64,000 nt of DNA. Origin: Prochilodus magdalenae (Eukaryota > Chordata > Actinopteri > Characiformes > Prochilodontidae). Below, one piece after another: positions 1 through 11,855 of the stretch. A program made the translations under genes and the position numbers. A model generated the notes under the pieces. The model saw nothing but the letters and a program-made list of their open reading frames with translations, made no database searches and was not told the DNA's origin. The stretch is taken from NCBI GenBank assembly GCA_024036415.1, contig JAMWET010002892.1, positions 124,501-188,500 of the forward strand, written 5' to 3'. Every line of letters starts with the position of its first letter. Positions within the stretch are counted from its first letter, which is position 1.

Positions 1-363
1 TCACTCTGTACACACCTCACACCAAACCCTCTCTCCCTCACTCTGTACACACCTCACACCAAACCCTCTCTCACTCACTCTGTACACACCTCACACCAAA
101 CCCGCTCTCACTCACTCTGTACACACCTCACACCAAACCCGCTCTCACTCACTCTGTACACACCTCACACCAAACCCTCTCTCCCTCACTCTGTACACAC
201 CTCACACCAAACCCCCTCTCCCTCACTCTGTACACACCTCACACCAAACCCGCTCTCACTCACTCTGTACACACCTCACACCAAACCCTCTCTCACTCAC
301 TCTGTACACACCTCACACCAAACCCTCTCTCCCTCACTCTGTTTACACCTCACACCAAACCCT
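1..363. repeat. 37-bp minisatellite
   Basis: About ten head-to-tail units containing CTCTGTACACACCTCACACC, differing mainly in the CTCTCCC/CTCTCAC and ACCCTC/ACCCGC positions. The array runs off the left edge of the window. Confidence 0.97.
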
Positions 364-765
364 TAAAAAGGAGGGAAAGGACTGAAGCCTCGATCAAAAG
401 TTCACTGGGCACATCTCATGTTTCTGTAAGAGCCAAGAGAGGAAGGAGCAGAGTTTGTCTTTGCTGCCATCTACTGGTCAGGATAAGGATTGACCTGGAA
501 GTAGCCTAACAGCATTACGTCATGGTTTGAGGAGGATGGCCCATCTAGCTTACATCTGCAAAGCAGTATTGATGCAAGACGTCACCCGAGCACTAAAGCT
601 TGAACGTGGTCAGCATCGGAATTCTGTACAGGCAGCGGGAAATCTGTGGTCTGCAAGGCAGTGTCACACCCAAAGTGGGCCTGCGCTAAAAAGAAACAAC
701 TGGGTTTGGCGGTTTATCACTTTCGGTAGTTGATATATGTGGACAACGGATCAAGGAAATTCAAT
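364..765. other. Unassigned single-copy sequence
   Basis: About 400 bp between the 37-bp array and the foldback repeat. Nothing recognised; the 68-codon open frame in it has no detectable homology by eye. Confidence 0.5.
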
Positions 766-1436
766 TCAGGACCCCTGCAGGACCACCACAGAGCAGGTAT
801 GATGTGGGTGGTGGATCATTCTCAGCACTGCAGTGACACTGACGTGGTGGTGGTGTGTTAGTGTGAGTTGGTGTGAGTAGGTCAGACACAGCAGTGCTGA
901 TACCCACCGAAACAATCCAGCACAACAGTGTCCAGTGTGCAGCATCATTTGTGCAGTGTCCAGTGTGCAGTGTTCTGTGGGCAGTGTCCTGCGTGCAGTG
1001 TCCATTGTGCAGTGTTCTGTGTCCACTGATGAAGGACTAGAGGATGACCAACACTGCACTGTGCAGCAGCAGATGAGGTATCGTCTCTGACTGTCCATCT
1101 ACAAGGTGGAGCAGCAAGGTAGGAGTGTCTAATAGAGTGGACAGTGAGTGGACACAGTGTCTAAACACTCCAGCAGCACTGCTGTGTCTGATCCACTCAC
1201 ACCAGCACCACCCACACTAACACCACCACCACGTCAGTGTCACTGCAGTGCTGAGAATGATCCACCACCCACATCATACCTGCTCTGTGGGGGTCCTGTG
1301 GGGGTCCTGACCATTGAAGAACAGGGTAATACAGTACACAGAGAAACAGATGGACTACAGTCTGGACCTGTACACCTACAGAGTGTCCTGTATGGCCGGT
1401 GGAGCTGATGGAGTGGACAGTGAGTGCAGATGCAGG
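766..1436. repeat. Dispersed foldback repeat, family A, copy 1
   Basis: Left arm 776-897 and right arm 1171-1312 are imperfect reverse complements; for example CAGCACTGCAGTG at 832-844 pairs with CACTGCAGTGCTG at 1240-1252. The loop holds short degenerate CAGTGTCC/GTGTGCAG repeats. A second near-full copy is at 18290-18530 and a partial one at 32195-32445. The core is a repeat type I know as common in otophysan fish genomes. Confidence 0.8.
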
Positions 1437-1615
1437 ACCTGGTGAAGTGCTTGGCGAGTGAATATGATACTGTGGAATTAGTATGCGTGGTGTCAGACAG
1501 TATTTGTGAATGGCGGTCTGTAAAGAACCTTGCTGTAAGGTCCTGCAGTACACCAGGGCCACCACAAGGAGGACTCAGTTGGTCACTGGTTTTCCACTTT
1601 TCCTTTTTTTCCTGA

Positions 1616-1993
1616 TATGAGTGGGTTGCTAAATATAAATGTGAGCCAGTAGATCCTGAGGTGCAATAAACATTGTTCCTCCAATAGCTCAGTTTTACCT
1701 CCGCCAGCTCACTGGTTTATGTAATGCTGCCACTCTTTTGTCATTTCCTGAAGCCTCATTTATGACCAATCCATTTTTACAGCATTTCATAATGACCTCA
1801 GATTGTACTCACTCATTTCCAGGCTCCACTGAGTGTGTCAATAAACAGAACACAGAATATGAAAGATATAAATATCTGTATTTATATATATAAGGGTGTT
1901 CTATGTAAGTCTAAATTTATCATTTACCATAAATGAGCCTATAGCATTTCATACTGTTACAGGTTAAACAATACATGCTCTATATATATATGC

Positions 1994-2025
<32 letters not shown>

Positions 2026-2030
2026 CCCTT
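1616..2030. other. AT-rich sequence with TA microsatellite
   Basis: No coding signal. A TA-rich microsatellite lies at about 1978-2020, followed by a short CA run. Confidence 0.7.
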
Positions 2031-2505
2031 GTGTGTTTAAGGTGTGTTTACCTTCAGGCTCCTGCAGATGGTGCTGCTACACGAGGATGGTGGGGCTATA
2101 AATCCCTGTGGGGTGTGAGTGACGGGATCCATAGATTGGGAAGAGGTGCTACAGTGCAGGGAATGTCTCGTTCCATGTGTGGAAAATGGCTCCAGAGCAG
2201 ATGTTAATGATAGGCTAAAAGGAGGGACTGCATGTGGGCGTGGCCAAAGACCATAGTGTGAAGGAAGTAGCTGAATCTGCAGGTGTATGGAAGCGTACGG
2301 TCATACGGGTCTACCAGCAGTGGATACAATCCCAGTCTACAGGGAATTCTCCTCGGAACTGTGCCAGGGAAGGCCTCCACCACATCTGGACCACCTGACC
2401 GAGTCTTTGATGTGAGAGTGTCTGAACACTGATGTGGCTACATCCAGAACCTCATCCAGGACATGCCCAGTCCAGTCCCAGCTGGTACTGGTGCTGGTGG
2501 AGGCG
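2031..2505 (+). mobile_element. Deleted Tc1-like element, family T, copy 1
   Basis: Aligns with copies at 26588-26975, 36698-37140 and 61503-62058 (minus strand). In the frame starting at the conserved ATGTGGGCGTGGCC segment it encodes a helix-turn-helix-like stretch, VKEVAESAGVWKRTVIRVYQ, resembling the Tc1 transposase N-terminus. It then breaks off after about 60 codons with no DDE domain. Non-autonomous relic. Confidence 0.7.
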
Positions 2506-3200
2506 TTACACACTGTTAAGTACAGATGAGTCACAGGGGACTTTTATTTTTTTCCTCGCCTGGTACAGGCCCAATATATATGATACACATGTTGTCAGTG
2601 GTGGACCAGTAATTGTAAATATGAGGATAACTGTGTGTTATGGCGTCACACACGGAAAGCCAAGAAGTGTTGAAAATGATTTGATGACAGCGTGTGCATT
2701 ATTGTTTTCGGCAACCATCTCAGAGAATTTCCAAATTTCAAAATGTGGCGTAACATGATCCCCACAAGCCCCTTCATTTCCACCAGTGCTTTGAATAAGA
2801 AACACATCAGGGAAATTCGGCTGAGTGAGGTGATTTGGCTACAGATAAAGGCCTGTGGGTGCAGCCCAAAAGTCAGGCCCTCAACCCACCCCTGGGCTCC
2901 AGTTCTGGACAGACGGGGCTGCTGCTATCTACATATGGCATAGGCCAAATATGGATGCTGAGAAAGTGCTGCAGTTAAAGACATACAGCACTGTATAGAA
3001 GAGTCACCCTCTGTTGGGCAAGACAAGCACAGTGCACGACATCTGCTTCTTAGGACGTCCGGGTCCAAACCCTTTACTGCTTGGCTGAGCCTCTAGGCTT
3101 TTCAGCAGTGCTCTGTTCTTTGATGTTTGAACAGATTTAAGTTTAAAAAATGCTCGGCCATCTTCCCGCCTTCCTTGTGATGAGAAAGAGCAGAGGAACT
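2506..3200. other. Unassigned sequence
   Basis: AT-balanced, no repeat family or coding homology recognised. Confidence 0.4.
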
Positions 3201-3204
3201 GGCT

Positions 3205-3550
3205 GCTGAGTTAGCTTAGCCAACTTAGCTTACGTTAGCATCCAGTGGCTAATGCCAAACTGGCTCGTTGTGGACACACTTGATATAGCCTATAGGTTGT
3301 ACAGAGTGTTTCCTGATATGAACCCATGTGTCCGTGTTTCGGTTGTTAGCCCTGGTTCTGAGATGCCCAGCTAAAGCTAGCCATCTTCCTTGGTGTGACC
3401 AACAAGCCTGGCAACCAAAAAAAAGTAGTCTGTGTTCATAACGAGAAATGGCCTTTAAGTCCCACAGCCTGATATCACGGGTACCTGCACAGGCCATGTT
3501 TGGCTTCTGACAGTGGGTTCTAACGTTAGCTAGGTACAGAGCCTAGACCC
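3205..3550. mobile_element. Foldback MITE, family F, copy 1
   Basis: Both ends carry CTAACGTTAGC-like sequence in inverted orientation, and the arms continue imperfectly inwards (AGTGGCTAATGCCAAACTGG on the left, GCCAAACATGG on the reversed right). The segment TTTCCTGATATGAA is shared with the second copy at 54565-54970 in opposite orientation. Confidence 0.65.
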
Positions 3551-3791
3551 TGGGGACTCCTCGGGTGATACCAGGATACCTTGGCTGATCATGTGATACA
3601 CCATGTTTACGCCAGTGGTGGAGTCTGTTCGAGCTGTTTGAGCTGTTGGGTTTGTTGTGAAGTATCGTTTCTGTTATTCGATACATACCAAACAATTATT
3701 TTCTCACCTTGTACCTTCTGGTTTATGACTTCTGGCTTTCTTTCCGACTTCGTCTCTGAATCTCCCTATATGGCTCTGTTTCTTCTGTTAC

Positions 3792-4860
3792 TGTGTGCTC
3801 TGATGCTGAGCTACTGCCCATCCTGTGCTCTCTGATGCAGAGCTACTTCCCATCCTATGCGGTCTGATGCTGAGCTACTGCCCATCCTGTGCTCTCTGAT
3901 GCTGAGCTACTGCCCATCCTATACAGTCTGGTGCTGAGCTACTGCCCATCCTGTGCGGTCTGATGCTGAGCTACTGCCCATCCTGTGCTCTCTGATGCTG
4001 AGCTACTGCCCATCCTATGCGGTCTGATGCTGAGCTACTGCCCATCCTGTGCTCTCTGATGCTGAGCTACTGCCCATCCTATACAGTCTGGTGCTGAGCT
4101 ACTGCCCATCCTGTGCGGTCTGATGCTGAGCTACTGCCCATCCTGTGCTCTCTGATGCTGAGCTACTGCCCATTCTGTGCGCTCTGATGCGGAGCTACTG
4201 CCCATCCTGTGCGGTCTGGTGCTGAGCTACTGCCCATCCTGTGCTCTCTGATGCGGAGCTACTGCCCATCCTGTGCTCTCTGATGCGGAGCTACTGCCCA
4301 TCCTGTGCTCTCTGATGCGGAGCTACTGCCCATCCTGTGCTCTCTGATGCGGAGCTACTGCCCATCCTGTGCTCTCTGATGCGGAGCTACTGCCTATCCT
4401 ATACAGTCTGATGCTGAGCTACTGCCCATCCTATGCAGTCTGATGCTGAGCTACTGCCTATCCTGTGCAGTCTGATGCGGAGCTACTGCCCATCCTGTGC
4501 TCTCTGATGCGGAGCTACTGCCCATCCTATGCGGTCTGATGCTGAGCTACTGCCCATCCTGTGCTCTCTGATGCTGAGCTACTGCCCATCCTATACAGTC
4601 TGATGCTGAGCTACTGCCCATCCTGTGCAGTCTGATGCTGAGCTACTGCCCATCCTATACAGTCTGGTGCGGAGCTACTGCCCATCCTGTGCGGTCTGAT
4701 GCTGAGCTACTGCCCATCCTGTGCTCTCTGAGGCGGAGCTACTGCCCATCCTGTGCAGTCTGATGCTGAGCTACTGCCCATCCTGTGCTCTCTGAGGCTG
4801 AGCTACTGCCCATCCTGTGCGGTCTGATGCTGAGCTACTGCCCGTCCTTTGCGGCCTGAT
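3792..4860. repeat. 32-bp minisatellite
   Basis: About 33 units with core GAGCTACTGCCCATCCTGTG and variable links (CTCTCTGATG, CGGTCTGATG, ACAGTCTGGTG). The regular 32-bp spacing holds throughout. Confidence 0.97.
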
Positions 4861-5329
4861 GTGAAGCCCCTTGACCCCCGACTGCTCACTGGGGTGCAGT
4901 GGATATTTCTGCCCAATGCTAATTCATATCTGAAATGATACCCAGTGCTGTTTTCTTTCTGCAGCATCAGACACACAGTCCCTCATTCTCCTTCCAGTCA
5001 GGGAAGACAAACAACAGCCTGTGCGTTCTTATCAACTCCCTCGACGATGCAGCCATGAGCATCCATTTCCACACAGCAAGGAAAGCGCTACACAGCTTCC
5101 CCCATGTCTGTGAGGTGATCAAGCTTTCCTGATTGCACACGTGCATGATAACGACACTCTGAGCACAAGCTGAGCTAATGAGAGGAGATGCACACAGAGA
5201 GAGGCGATCAGGGAAAGAGGAGCGAACCAGAAGCACGACAAACCCTGCATATGGTGTCTGAGGGGGGCTAGACAAAGCCCAGCCACCTCCCCTCCCCCAT
5301 CCCTCTTTCCACCCCCCCACTTTTCCTCC
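4861..5329. other. Single-copy flank upstream of the CRE region
   Basis: No repeat recognised. Composition rises in GC towards 5.3 kb. Confidence 0.4.
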
Positions 5330-5640
5330 CAGTGCCAGCTAAAAATACCTCCTTTTCAGCAGCGCGCGTGGCTGCCTTTGATCCGTGGGCTGCTGACGTC
5401 AGCTCTGACGTCAAGCGAGCCTGAGAGGGGCTCCTGGTGTGGGCGGAGCTGCGTGTGGGTGGGCCGCTGCTGCTGCTACTGCGGCCGCTATGAATGAACT
5501 AGCCCGGTGCTGAGAGATGGGCTTTGTCTGTGTGAACGAGGGCCTCACTCGCGTCCCCATTCAGCCTCCGGAGCTCCACCTGCTCCTTCAGATCCCTGCT
5601 GCAAGGCGAACAGGGTGCCTGCTACGGTAGCGTGTTAGCT
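5330..5640 (+). promoter_or_regulatory. CpG-rich promoter-like region with two perfect CREs
   Basis: Two palindromic TGACGTCA sites at 5394-5401 and 5406-5413, start to start 12 bp apart. A MEF2-like CTAAAAATAC lies at 5339-5348, a GC box (GGGCGG) follows at about 5450, then a run of GCTGCTGCT and a NotI-type GCGGCCGC. A short ORF with good context (G at -3, G at +4) runs from ATG 5517 to TAG 5630, 37 codons. CRE plus MEF2 would suit an activity-regulated neural promoter, but which gene it serves is unknown; a distal fbxl16 promoter or an unannotated transcript are both possible. Confidence 0.4.
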
Positions 5641-5769
5641 TGGCGTCATGAACGAACACAATACAGGCAACACGTGACACGCTCGAGACACTCGCTCTTC
5701 TAAACCGAGGGAGTTCGTCCCCATTAGCTAGAGTGGCAGTCTCTATTTCTCTGGGGAGGTGTCACACTG

Positions 5770-5960
5770 GATTGCTGTGAGGATTTGATTGCATTCAGTA
5801 TTCACAAGATTAGTATTCGCAATATAAGGTACTGATGTTGAAATATTGCTGTGTGGATTTGATTGAGTATTAGTAAAGCCAAGAACTGTTGTTAAAACAT
5901 TGCTGTGAGGATTTGATTGAGTATTAGTGAGATCAGATACTGATGTTGGATGATTAGGTC
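5770..5960 (-). mobile_element. Decayed Tc1-like transposase 3' fragment
   Basis: On the minus strand the sequence resembles the Tc1-like C-terminal segment with the PTSVPDLTNA pattern (here HPTSVSDLTNT). The phrase ATTGCTGTGAGGATTTGATT recurs with changes at 5773, 5845 and 5902, so the fragment is locally triplicated. Related fragments: 26088-26163 and 44540-44625. Confidence 0.55.
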
Positions 5961-5989
5961 TAAAGGTAATGAATGGAGCTCCATCCCTC

Positions 5990-6017
5990 CATATCTATAT
6001 ATATACTGTATATACTG

Positions 6018-6087
<70 letters not shown>

Positions 6088-6298
6088 GCTGAGCTAGTCC
6101 ACATGTAAAGCATATACAGCACATTATAGTATTTCAATACTAAATCTCTGTTTATCCTAATATATGGTTTTATATAACAGTAATTTAAAGTTATGAATAA
6201 AAACTCTTATATATTCAGATGTACACATTACCATATAGCACTATGGTAGGGCTGAGGTAGATGAGAGATGCAAGGTATATACAGGGCATAGAATATTG

Positions 6299-6330
<32 letters not shown>
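5990..6330. repeat. TA microsatellites
   Basis: Long TA tracts at about 5992-6082 and 6298-6326, with AT-rich single-copy sequence between them and beyond. Confidence 0.9.
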
Positions 6331-6332
<2 letters not shown>

Positions 6333-6892
6333 TACAGATATAGAATATGGATGGAAGGTAACAGTAGGTCAGTCTATATGTGTAGTATAAATATGCTAAT
6401 GTAAAGTGCAGAGTGATGACTGTTCATATAGATCATCGTTTATGAGAAGAGTTCCCAGCTGATCTGATAGCAGCGGTGTGGAGGGAGTAATATTATATTT
6501 GGTTATTTGAATTAGAAATATTAATTTCCATATAGTATGTGGCTGAAATGATCATATAAGGTGTCTGAATACTGAATATATATATACTTAATATTTAACT
6601 TTATATATACTTATAGATGTTAAGCATACACATGTTCTCGTTAGCTGAACTAGTCAGTCATGTCGTAACCTCTCAAACCCTAAACTTCAATTCCGCACTC
6701 ATGACTGTTTTAGTCCTGTACTGGGGACCTCAGAGTGAGAGTTGATGGGGATATTCATGAGTCCTGATTCCTGGTCTTCAGTCGCCCAGCAGTACTGACT
6801 CCAGATCAGCCAGATCATCCGAACGGTTAACTCAGTCGGCGTGTGATTGGCGTGTGGTCGTATGGAGACATGGATCTAAATGGAACTCCATT

Positions 6893-6931
<39 letters not shown>

Positions 6932-7354
6932 TTACTTGGCAACAACACTGTTACTAAGATACTGATTGCAAAGGAGGCTGGTTTCCATGGCAACCGCTGT
7001 GGCTGAGTCATCCGCAGTGCAGCATGTTGTCAGATTGGCAAGCTGTTTGGGCTCTGAAGCCACAGCGCGAAGGATCAGGCCCTGTGCATCAGCATGCTAG
7101 CGCGGAGCATAGCAGCACTGCTCTAACCCCCACCCATCCCCGGTTACAGTAATGCGGAGCGTCTGAGCTCCACAGGCCCATCATTCAGCTTCTCACAACT
7201 ACAGTAAATCACCGCCTGACTACACCACCTTTAACAACACCACCTTTAACTACACCATATGGATTTACCTGAACATAACAATAAGCTTATCTATCAAACT
7301 ATGAGAGGAGGATTAGTTGTGTAAGTAGTAGTATACACATAAAGCTACTTCCTT
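6331..7354. other. AT-rich intergenic sequence with CA microsatellite
   Basis: A CA repeat lies at 6895-6930. The GC-richer stretch 6960-7150 is single-copy. No gene recognised. Confidence 0.6.
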
Positions 7355-7962
7355 ACTCAGTATCCACTATGAATTATTCAGTATCTACTATGAATTATTC
7401 AGTATCCACTATGAATTATTCAGTATCTACTATGAATCATTCAGTATCCACTATGAATTATTCAGTATCCACTATGGATTATTCAGTATCCACTATGAAT
7501 TATTCAGTATCTACTATGAATTATTCAGTATCCACTATGAATTATTCAGTATCTACTATGAATTATTCAGTATCTACTATGAATTATTCAGTATCCACTA
7601 TGAATTATTCAGTATCTACTATGAATTATTCAGTATCCACTATGAATTATTCAGTATCCACTATGAATTATTCAGTATCCACTATGAATTATTCAGCATC
7701 TACTATGAATTATTCAGCATCTACTATGAATTATTCAGTATCTACTATGAATTATTCAGTATCCACTATGAATTATTCAGTATCCACTATGAATTATTCA
7801 GTATCTACTATGAATTATTCAGTATCTACTCTGAATTATTCAGTATCTACTCTGAATTATTCAGTATCCACTATGAATTATTCAGTATCCACTATGAATT
7901 ATTCAGCATCTACTATGAATTATTCAGTATCTACTCTGAATTATTCAGTATCTACTATAAAG
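7355..7962 (+). repeat. 21-bp minisatellite, locus 1
   Basis: About 29 units with core ATGAATTATTCAGTATC. Variants at fixed positions are TCC/TCT, ACTATG/ACTCTG and GTATC/GCATC. The period is a multiple of three and stop-free, so it reads as a seven-residue repeat (MNYSVST), which is not a gene. The same unit with the same variants occurs inverted at 45932-46345. Confidence 0.97.
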
Positions 7963-8846
7963 TACTGAGACACTGATTAGTAAATGGTTATAGATTTTAG
8001 GACTGAGAAGCTGGACCCTCAGTTTGAACCTGCAGTGTGGACCCTCAGTGTGGACCCTCAGTCAAACCTTTAGGGTCAGTTACCCTGGAAAGGATTAAGC
8101 CTAGTCTGGATTTCCCGTTCAGTGGAGAATCCAGCGTGGCTCTGGACTGGGTCGATCCCTGTCCGGTTGAAAGGGTTACCGAGGTCACTCTACTGCGGAG
8201 ATTTAACTTTCCTAATTTACACACAGCTCGCAGTGCTTCCCCGGGGACTGACCCAGCGCTTTCCGCCGAATTTAATTCAGTATATGCAGGAGCACAGCCG
8301 ATAGATCAGCCATGAAGCCTGGTAATTCAGAGGCTCGGACACAGAGCAGGTCATTAATTACAGACCGGCCTGCGTCCTCAGGCCGCTGGGGTGTGGGGCG
8401 GTGGCTGGGGTTTACTCTAGACTCTAATCTTTTATTAGGGTTATTTTTTTAATCCACCAACTTCCCTTTAAGCTGTATAGGTGTGAAGGTGAGCCGTGAA
8501 TTCTGCACCTGCTGAAGGATCTTTGATGTGGTTTAATCACTTCACCTGCAGGAGAACACGAGCTGCATCACTTGGACCAGTATTGAATTCAATTTCCACA
8601 TGAATGAAACACATTAGCGTCATCAACACAGTCCTGCTGCTCTGTTTCTGTGAATGCTGAAACGGAAGGTCTGCTGCGTGGAAGATCAAAGAACTCTGTG
8701 ATAAACAGCAAGAAAGATAGAAAGACGGCCGGGACAGCAGCGCAGTAAAGCACATCTGCAAGATAGCAGATACAGAGAACCTGCTGGTGGAGCTGTGTGG
8801 GGTCAGCAGTGTGGCCCACTGTGCTCCCCAGGGACTCTGTCCAGAC
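7963..8846. other. Unassigned sequence
   Basis: No coding homology. The region 8050-8350 is GC-rich with paired ends suggestive of an old MITE, but I cannot name it. Confidence 0.35.
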
Positions 8847-9743
8847 TGGGGTCAGGAGTGTCAGAGGAACCCTGGTGTCAGGAGTGTCAGAGGAACCCTG
8901 GTGTCCGGAGTGTCAGAGGAACCCTGGTGTCCGGAGTGTCAGAGGGACCCTGGGGTCAGGAGTGTCAGAGGAACCCTGGTGTCAGGAGTGTCAGAGGAAC
9001 CCTGGAGTCCGGAGTGTCAGAGGAACCCTGGGGTCAGGAGTGTCAGTGGGACCCTGGGGTCAGGAGTGTCAGAGGAACCCTGGGGTCAGGAGTGTCAGAG
9101 GAACCCTGGTGTCAGGAGTGTCAGAGGAACCCTGGAGTCCGGAGTGTCAGAGGAACCCTGGGGTCAGGAGTGTCAGTGGGACCCTGGGGTCAGGAGTGTC
9201 AGAGGAACCCTGGGGTCAGGAGTGTCAGAGGAACCCTGGGGTCCGGAGTGTCAGAGGAACCCTGGGGTCAGGAGTGTCAGTGGAACCCTGGGGTCAGGAG
9301 TGTCAGAGGAACCCTGGGGTCAGGAGTGTCAGTGGAACCCTGAGGTCAGGGTTTCAGAGGAACCCTGGGGTCAGGAGTGTCAGAGGGACCCTGGGGTCAG
9401 GAGTGTCAGAGGGACCATGGGGTCAGGAGTGTCAGAGGAACCCTGGGGTCAGGAGTGTCAGAGGGACCCTGGGGTCAGGAGTGTCAGTGGGACCCTGGGG
9501 TCAGGAGTGTCAGAGGAACCCTGGGGTCAGGAGTGTCAGTGGGACCCTGGGGTCAGGAGTGTCAGAGGAACCCTGGGGTCAGGAGTGTCAGTGGGACCCT
9601 GGGGTCAGGAGTGTCAGAGGAACCATGGGGTCAGGAGTGTCAGAGGAACCCTGGGGTCAGGAGTGTCAGAGGAACCCTGGGGTCAGGAGTGTCAGTGGGA
9701 CCCTGGGGTCAGGAGTGTCAGAGGAACCATGGGGTCAGGAGTG
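8847..9743 (+). repeat. 26-bp minisatellite
   Basis: About 34 units with core GTCAGGAGTGTCAGAGGAAC. Because 26 is not a multiple of three and the unit has no stop, all three plus frames stay open for hundreds of codons. These open frames are by-products of the repeat, not genes. Confidence 0.97.
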
Positions 9744-10096
9744 GGGTCTTTCCTCGGAGATACACGGGTCTGAGTGGAGAGATCTCTGTGATGGACAGCA
9801 GCAAATAAATACGGTCCTGTCTGAGCATCATGGAGGAGGAGAAAGAAGGAGCAGCAGTGGAGTCCGACCAGAGGACAATGGCCAGCGATGACCTGGCAGC
9901 AAAGCAATGGAGCAGGTGCCAGTGGTGCAGCTGGCTGAGACCACAGGTCAGGCCTTAATGCACACAAGCAGCATCCTTGCTGACCCTTGATCAGTAATAC
10001 TGTCCACTCTATCCAGCATCCATTTACTTTCAGCTCCTCAAAGAGACACACCTCCAAAGTTCAGTCTTAGGAGCTGGTTCAGCATCTTCTCCGTCT
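9744..10096. other. Single-copy sequence with a small ORF
   Basis: A 42-codon ORF runs from ATG 9830 to TAA 9958, starting MEEEKEGAAV, with A at -3 and a CAG|GTCAGG sequence inside it near the end. It has no recognisable homology and I do not call it a gene. Confidence 0.3.
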
Positions 10097-10101
10097 TCAC
10101 C

Positions 10102-10460
10102 CCATCCAGGTAACCCCAAACACAGTCAGTGGTGTTGAGGTTCTGGACTCTGGGGGGGTCGGTCCATTGTTCTGAGAACACCAGCAGCCTCTTTGTTGGA
10201 TGTGTGCGTCTCCTTTTCTCAGTGAGGAGTTTCCTGAACAGCTACACCTCCTTTCAGACCTCATAGTGTTGAGGAGTCTCCTCACAATGGAAGAAGGATG
10301 AACAGGAACACCTGTGGAGGTTCTCAGATCTGAAGCAGGAGTGGAGCTTGAGGTCCTCCTCTCTCTCAGAGACAAAAGTGCTGTGTGTCTGATGGGGACG
10401 GTGTCGGTGGGTCTACCAGCTCTTCCAGGTGGTTGTTAGGAGCCCCCATTGTCTCAGCTT
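10102..10460 (+). repeat. Dispersed repeat family B, copy 1
   Basis: Matches the minus-strand copy at 59410-59735 (shared segments CCAGGTGGTTGTTAGG, CCTGAACAGCTACACCTCCT, CAGATCTGAAGCAGGAGTGG) and fragments at 37140-37245 and 42421-42460. No coding capacity; class unknown to me. Confidence 0.75.
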
Positions 10461-10930
10461 TAATCAGATACCTCTCGAAAGCCTCTCCTGTGAAACGAGG
10501 ACCTGGACTTGGTGTCTGTTTAGGCTGTGGGGTAAATGAGGGCTGGTCTCCGTGTGCAGTACCTCTGTGTGCAGTACCTCTGTGTGCAGTACCTCCGTGT
10601 GCAGTACTGTACATGTGTAGGCTGCAGTACTAAATCAGCCAGTGAAACTCCTCAGCTTGGGCTCTGCACGCGGTTTACAAGCCGCAGTTTACCGTTGGTG
10701 GATTGATTTGACTGCCAAACTCAGGAGAGCAGTGCCAGGTGCTGGCGCTTCTCGGCTCTAGACTTAACACCTTTGCATAATTCTCCATAATCCTGCTGGC
10801 GCGGCCGGCTCCGCGATGGAATTAGATAACACGCTCGCGGACAACGGAAGACGAGGCGCTTAATCACAGGCTGTCCGGATTACCCCCCGTCTTCCCTGTC
10901 TTCCTTCACCTTAAAGGGCCCATACCCTAC
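10461..10930. other. Short 15-bp repeat and GC-rich single-copy block
   Basis: A 15-bp unit (GTGTGCAGTACCTCT) is repeated about four times at 10550-10610. The block 10640-10910 is CpG-containing single-copy DNA that could be regulatory. Confidence 0.5.
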
Positions 10931-10940
10931 ATGTCCTACA

Positions 10941-11120
10941 TGGCCAGTGGTAAGCAAGCAGGACCTGGGATCGATTCCTGGCCGGGGGGTCCGAGGGGGC
11001 ACTCTTGGTGTGGAGTTAGAACGTGGTACTGTATATCTAGGTGGGAGTGTGTGTCTGTCCTGTGATGGACTAGCAGCCTGTCCAGGGTGTTTCCTGCCGT
11101 TTGCCCAGTGAGCGCTTTTA
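10941..11120 (+). mobile_element. tRNA-derived SINE
   Basis: A B-box-like GGGATCGATTCCTGG at 10967-10981 follows a degenerate head. The tail includes CTGTGATGGACTAGCAGCC and CCTGTCCAGGGTGT, wording widespread in fish SINE/LINE tails. Followed by an A-rich stretch. Confidence 0.65.
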
Positions 11121-11242
11121 ACTCTTCTCTGTAAACCACTTTAAAGGACTTAAACTGTTGAAGAAAATAAAATAATTGTGAAATTAGTAATAAAAATAAT
11201 GAAAAAAAAGAAAAAGGGAATCACAGTTAATTATAATTATAT

Positions 11243-11840
11243 TTAAAGGAGCGATATGTAAGATATTTATAGCACTAAATCATCAAATGAGCATGAAATG
11301 TTTATCAGAGTGTTCAGGAAATATGCTCAGTTGCAAAACTGGCTTCTTCCAACACAACGCTACAGACGCTGTGTGTAAACGAGACGGTTTGTGTGAATTT
11401 AAAACAGGCTGTTTTTGTGGCGTAGTTTCCAAACTAAGACTGATAAGTTTTGAAGCCTGATATATTTTATGTCTATAAAAAAACAGGCCCTTTAAATGTC
11501 CTGAGGAAAATCAGAATAATTATAATTATTATAAATAATAAATAATAATTATTAATACAAAATGAAATCTTTTCTAAAGCAGTGTATAAAAATATTTGTA
11601 TATATTATATATAGAATTATATTTAAAGGAACAATGTGAAAAATTTGAAAATAATGATGCTGTATCATCAGAGATGAAAGAGGAAAAATCTTTGAATACT
11701 GGCTTCTCCAACAATGCTTTAGGTACTGTGTGTAATCTGCTGCAGTGCTTTACTAAAAACCTTTTAATGGATAAAAAAATCCTAATATTATGAATGAAAG
11801 TGAAACTGTATAGTACGGACTGTACGACAGTCTAAGGCAC
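11243..11840. mobile_element. Two decayed copies of a TTAA-type MITE
   Basis: Copy 1, about 11243-11498, opens with ATTTAAAGGAGC and closes with GGCCCTTTAAATG. Copy 2 starts about 11619 with ATTTAAAGGAACAATGTG and lacks a clear right end. Both share the internal segment ACTGGCTTCTCCAAC or variants with the intact copy at 11856-12081. Confidence 0.55.
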
Positions 11841-11855
11841 ATATCAAAATGTTAT

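Noticed and set aside
1..363. Regular 37-bp repeats reminiscent of a CRISPR array
   Set aside because: Units are head-to-tail with no unique spacers, in vertebrate DNA.
7369..7968. A 199-codon open frame of seven-residue repeats
   Set aside because: It is the 21-bp minisatellite read in frame; no leader, splice signals or non-repeat domain.
8787..9891. Three overlapping long open frames of 180-360 codons
   Set aside because: All are the 26-bp tandem repeat in three frames.
9830..9958. Small ORF of 42 codons starting MEEEKEGAAV with a CAG|GTCAGG inside
   Set aside because: Looks like an exon superficially, but there is no homology and no partner exon recognised.
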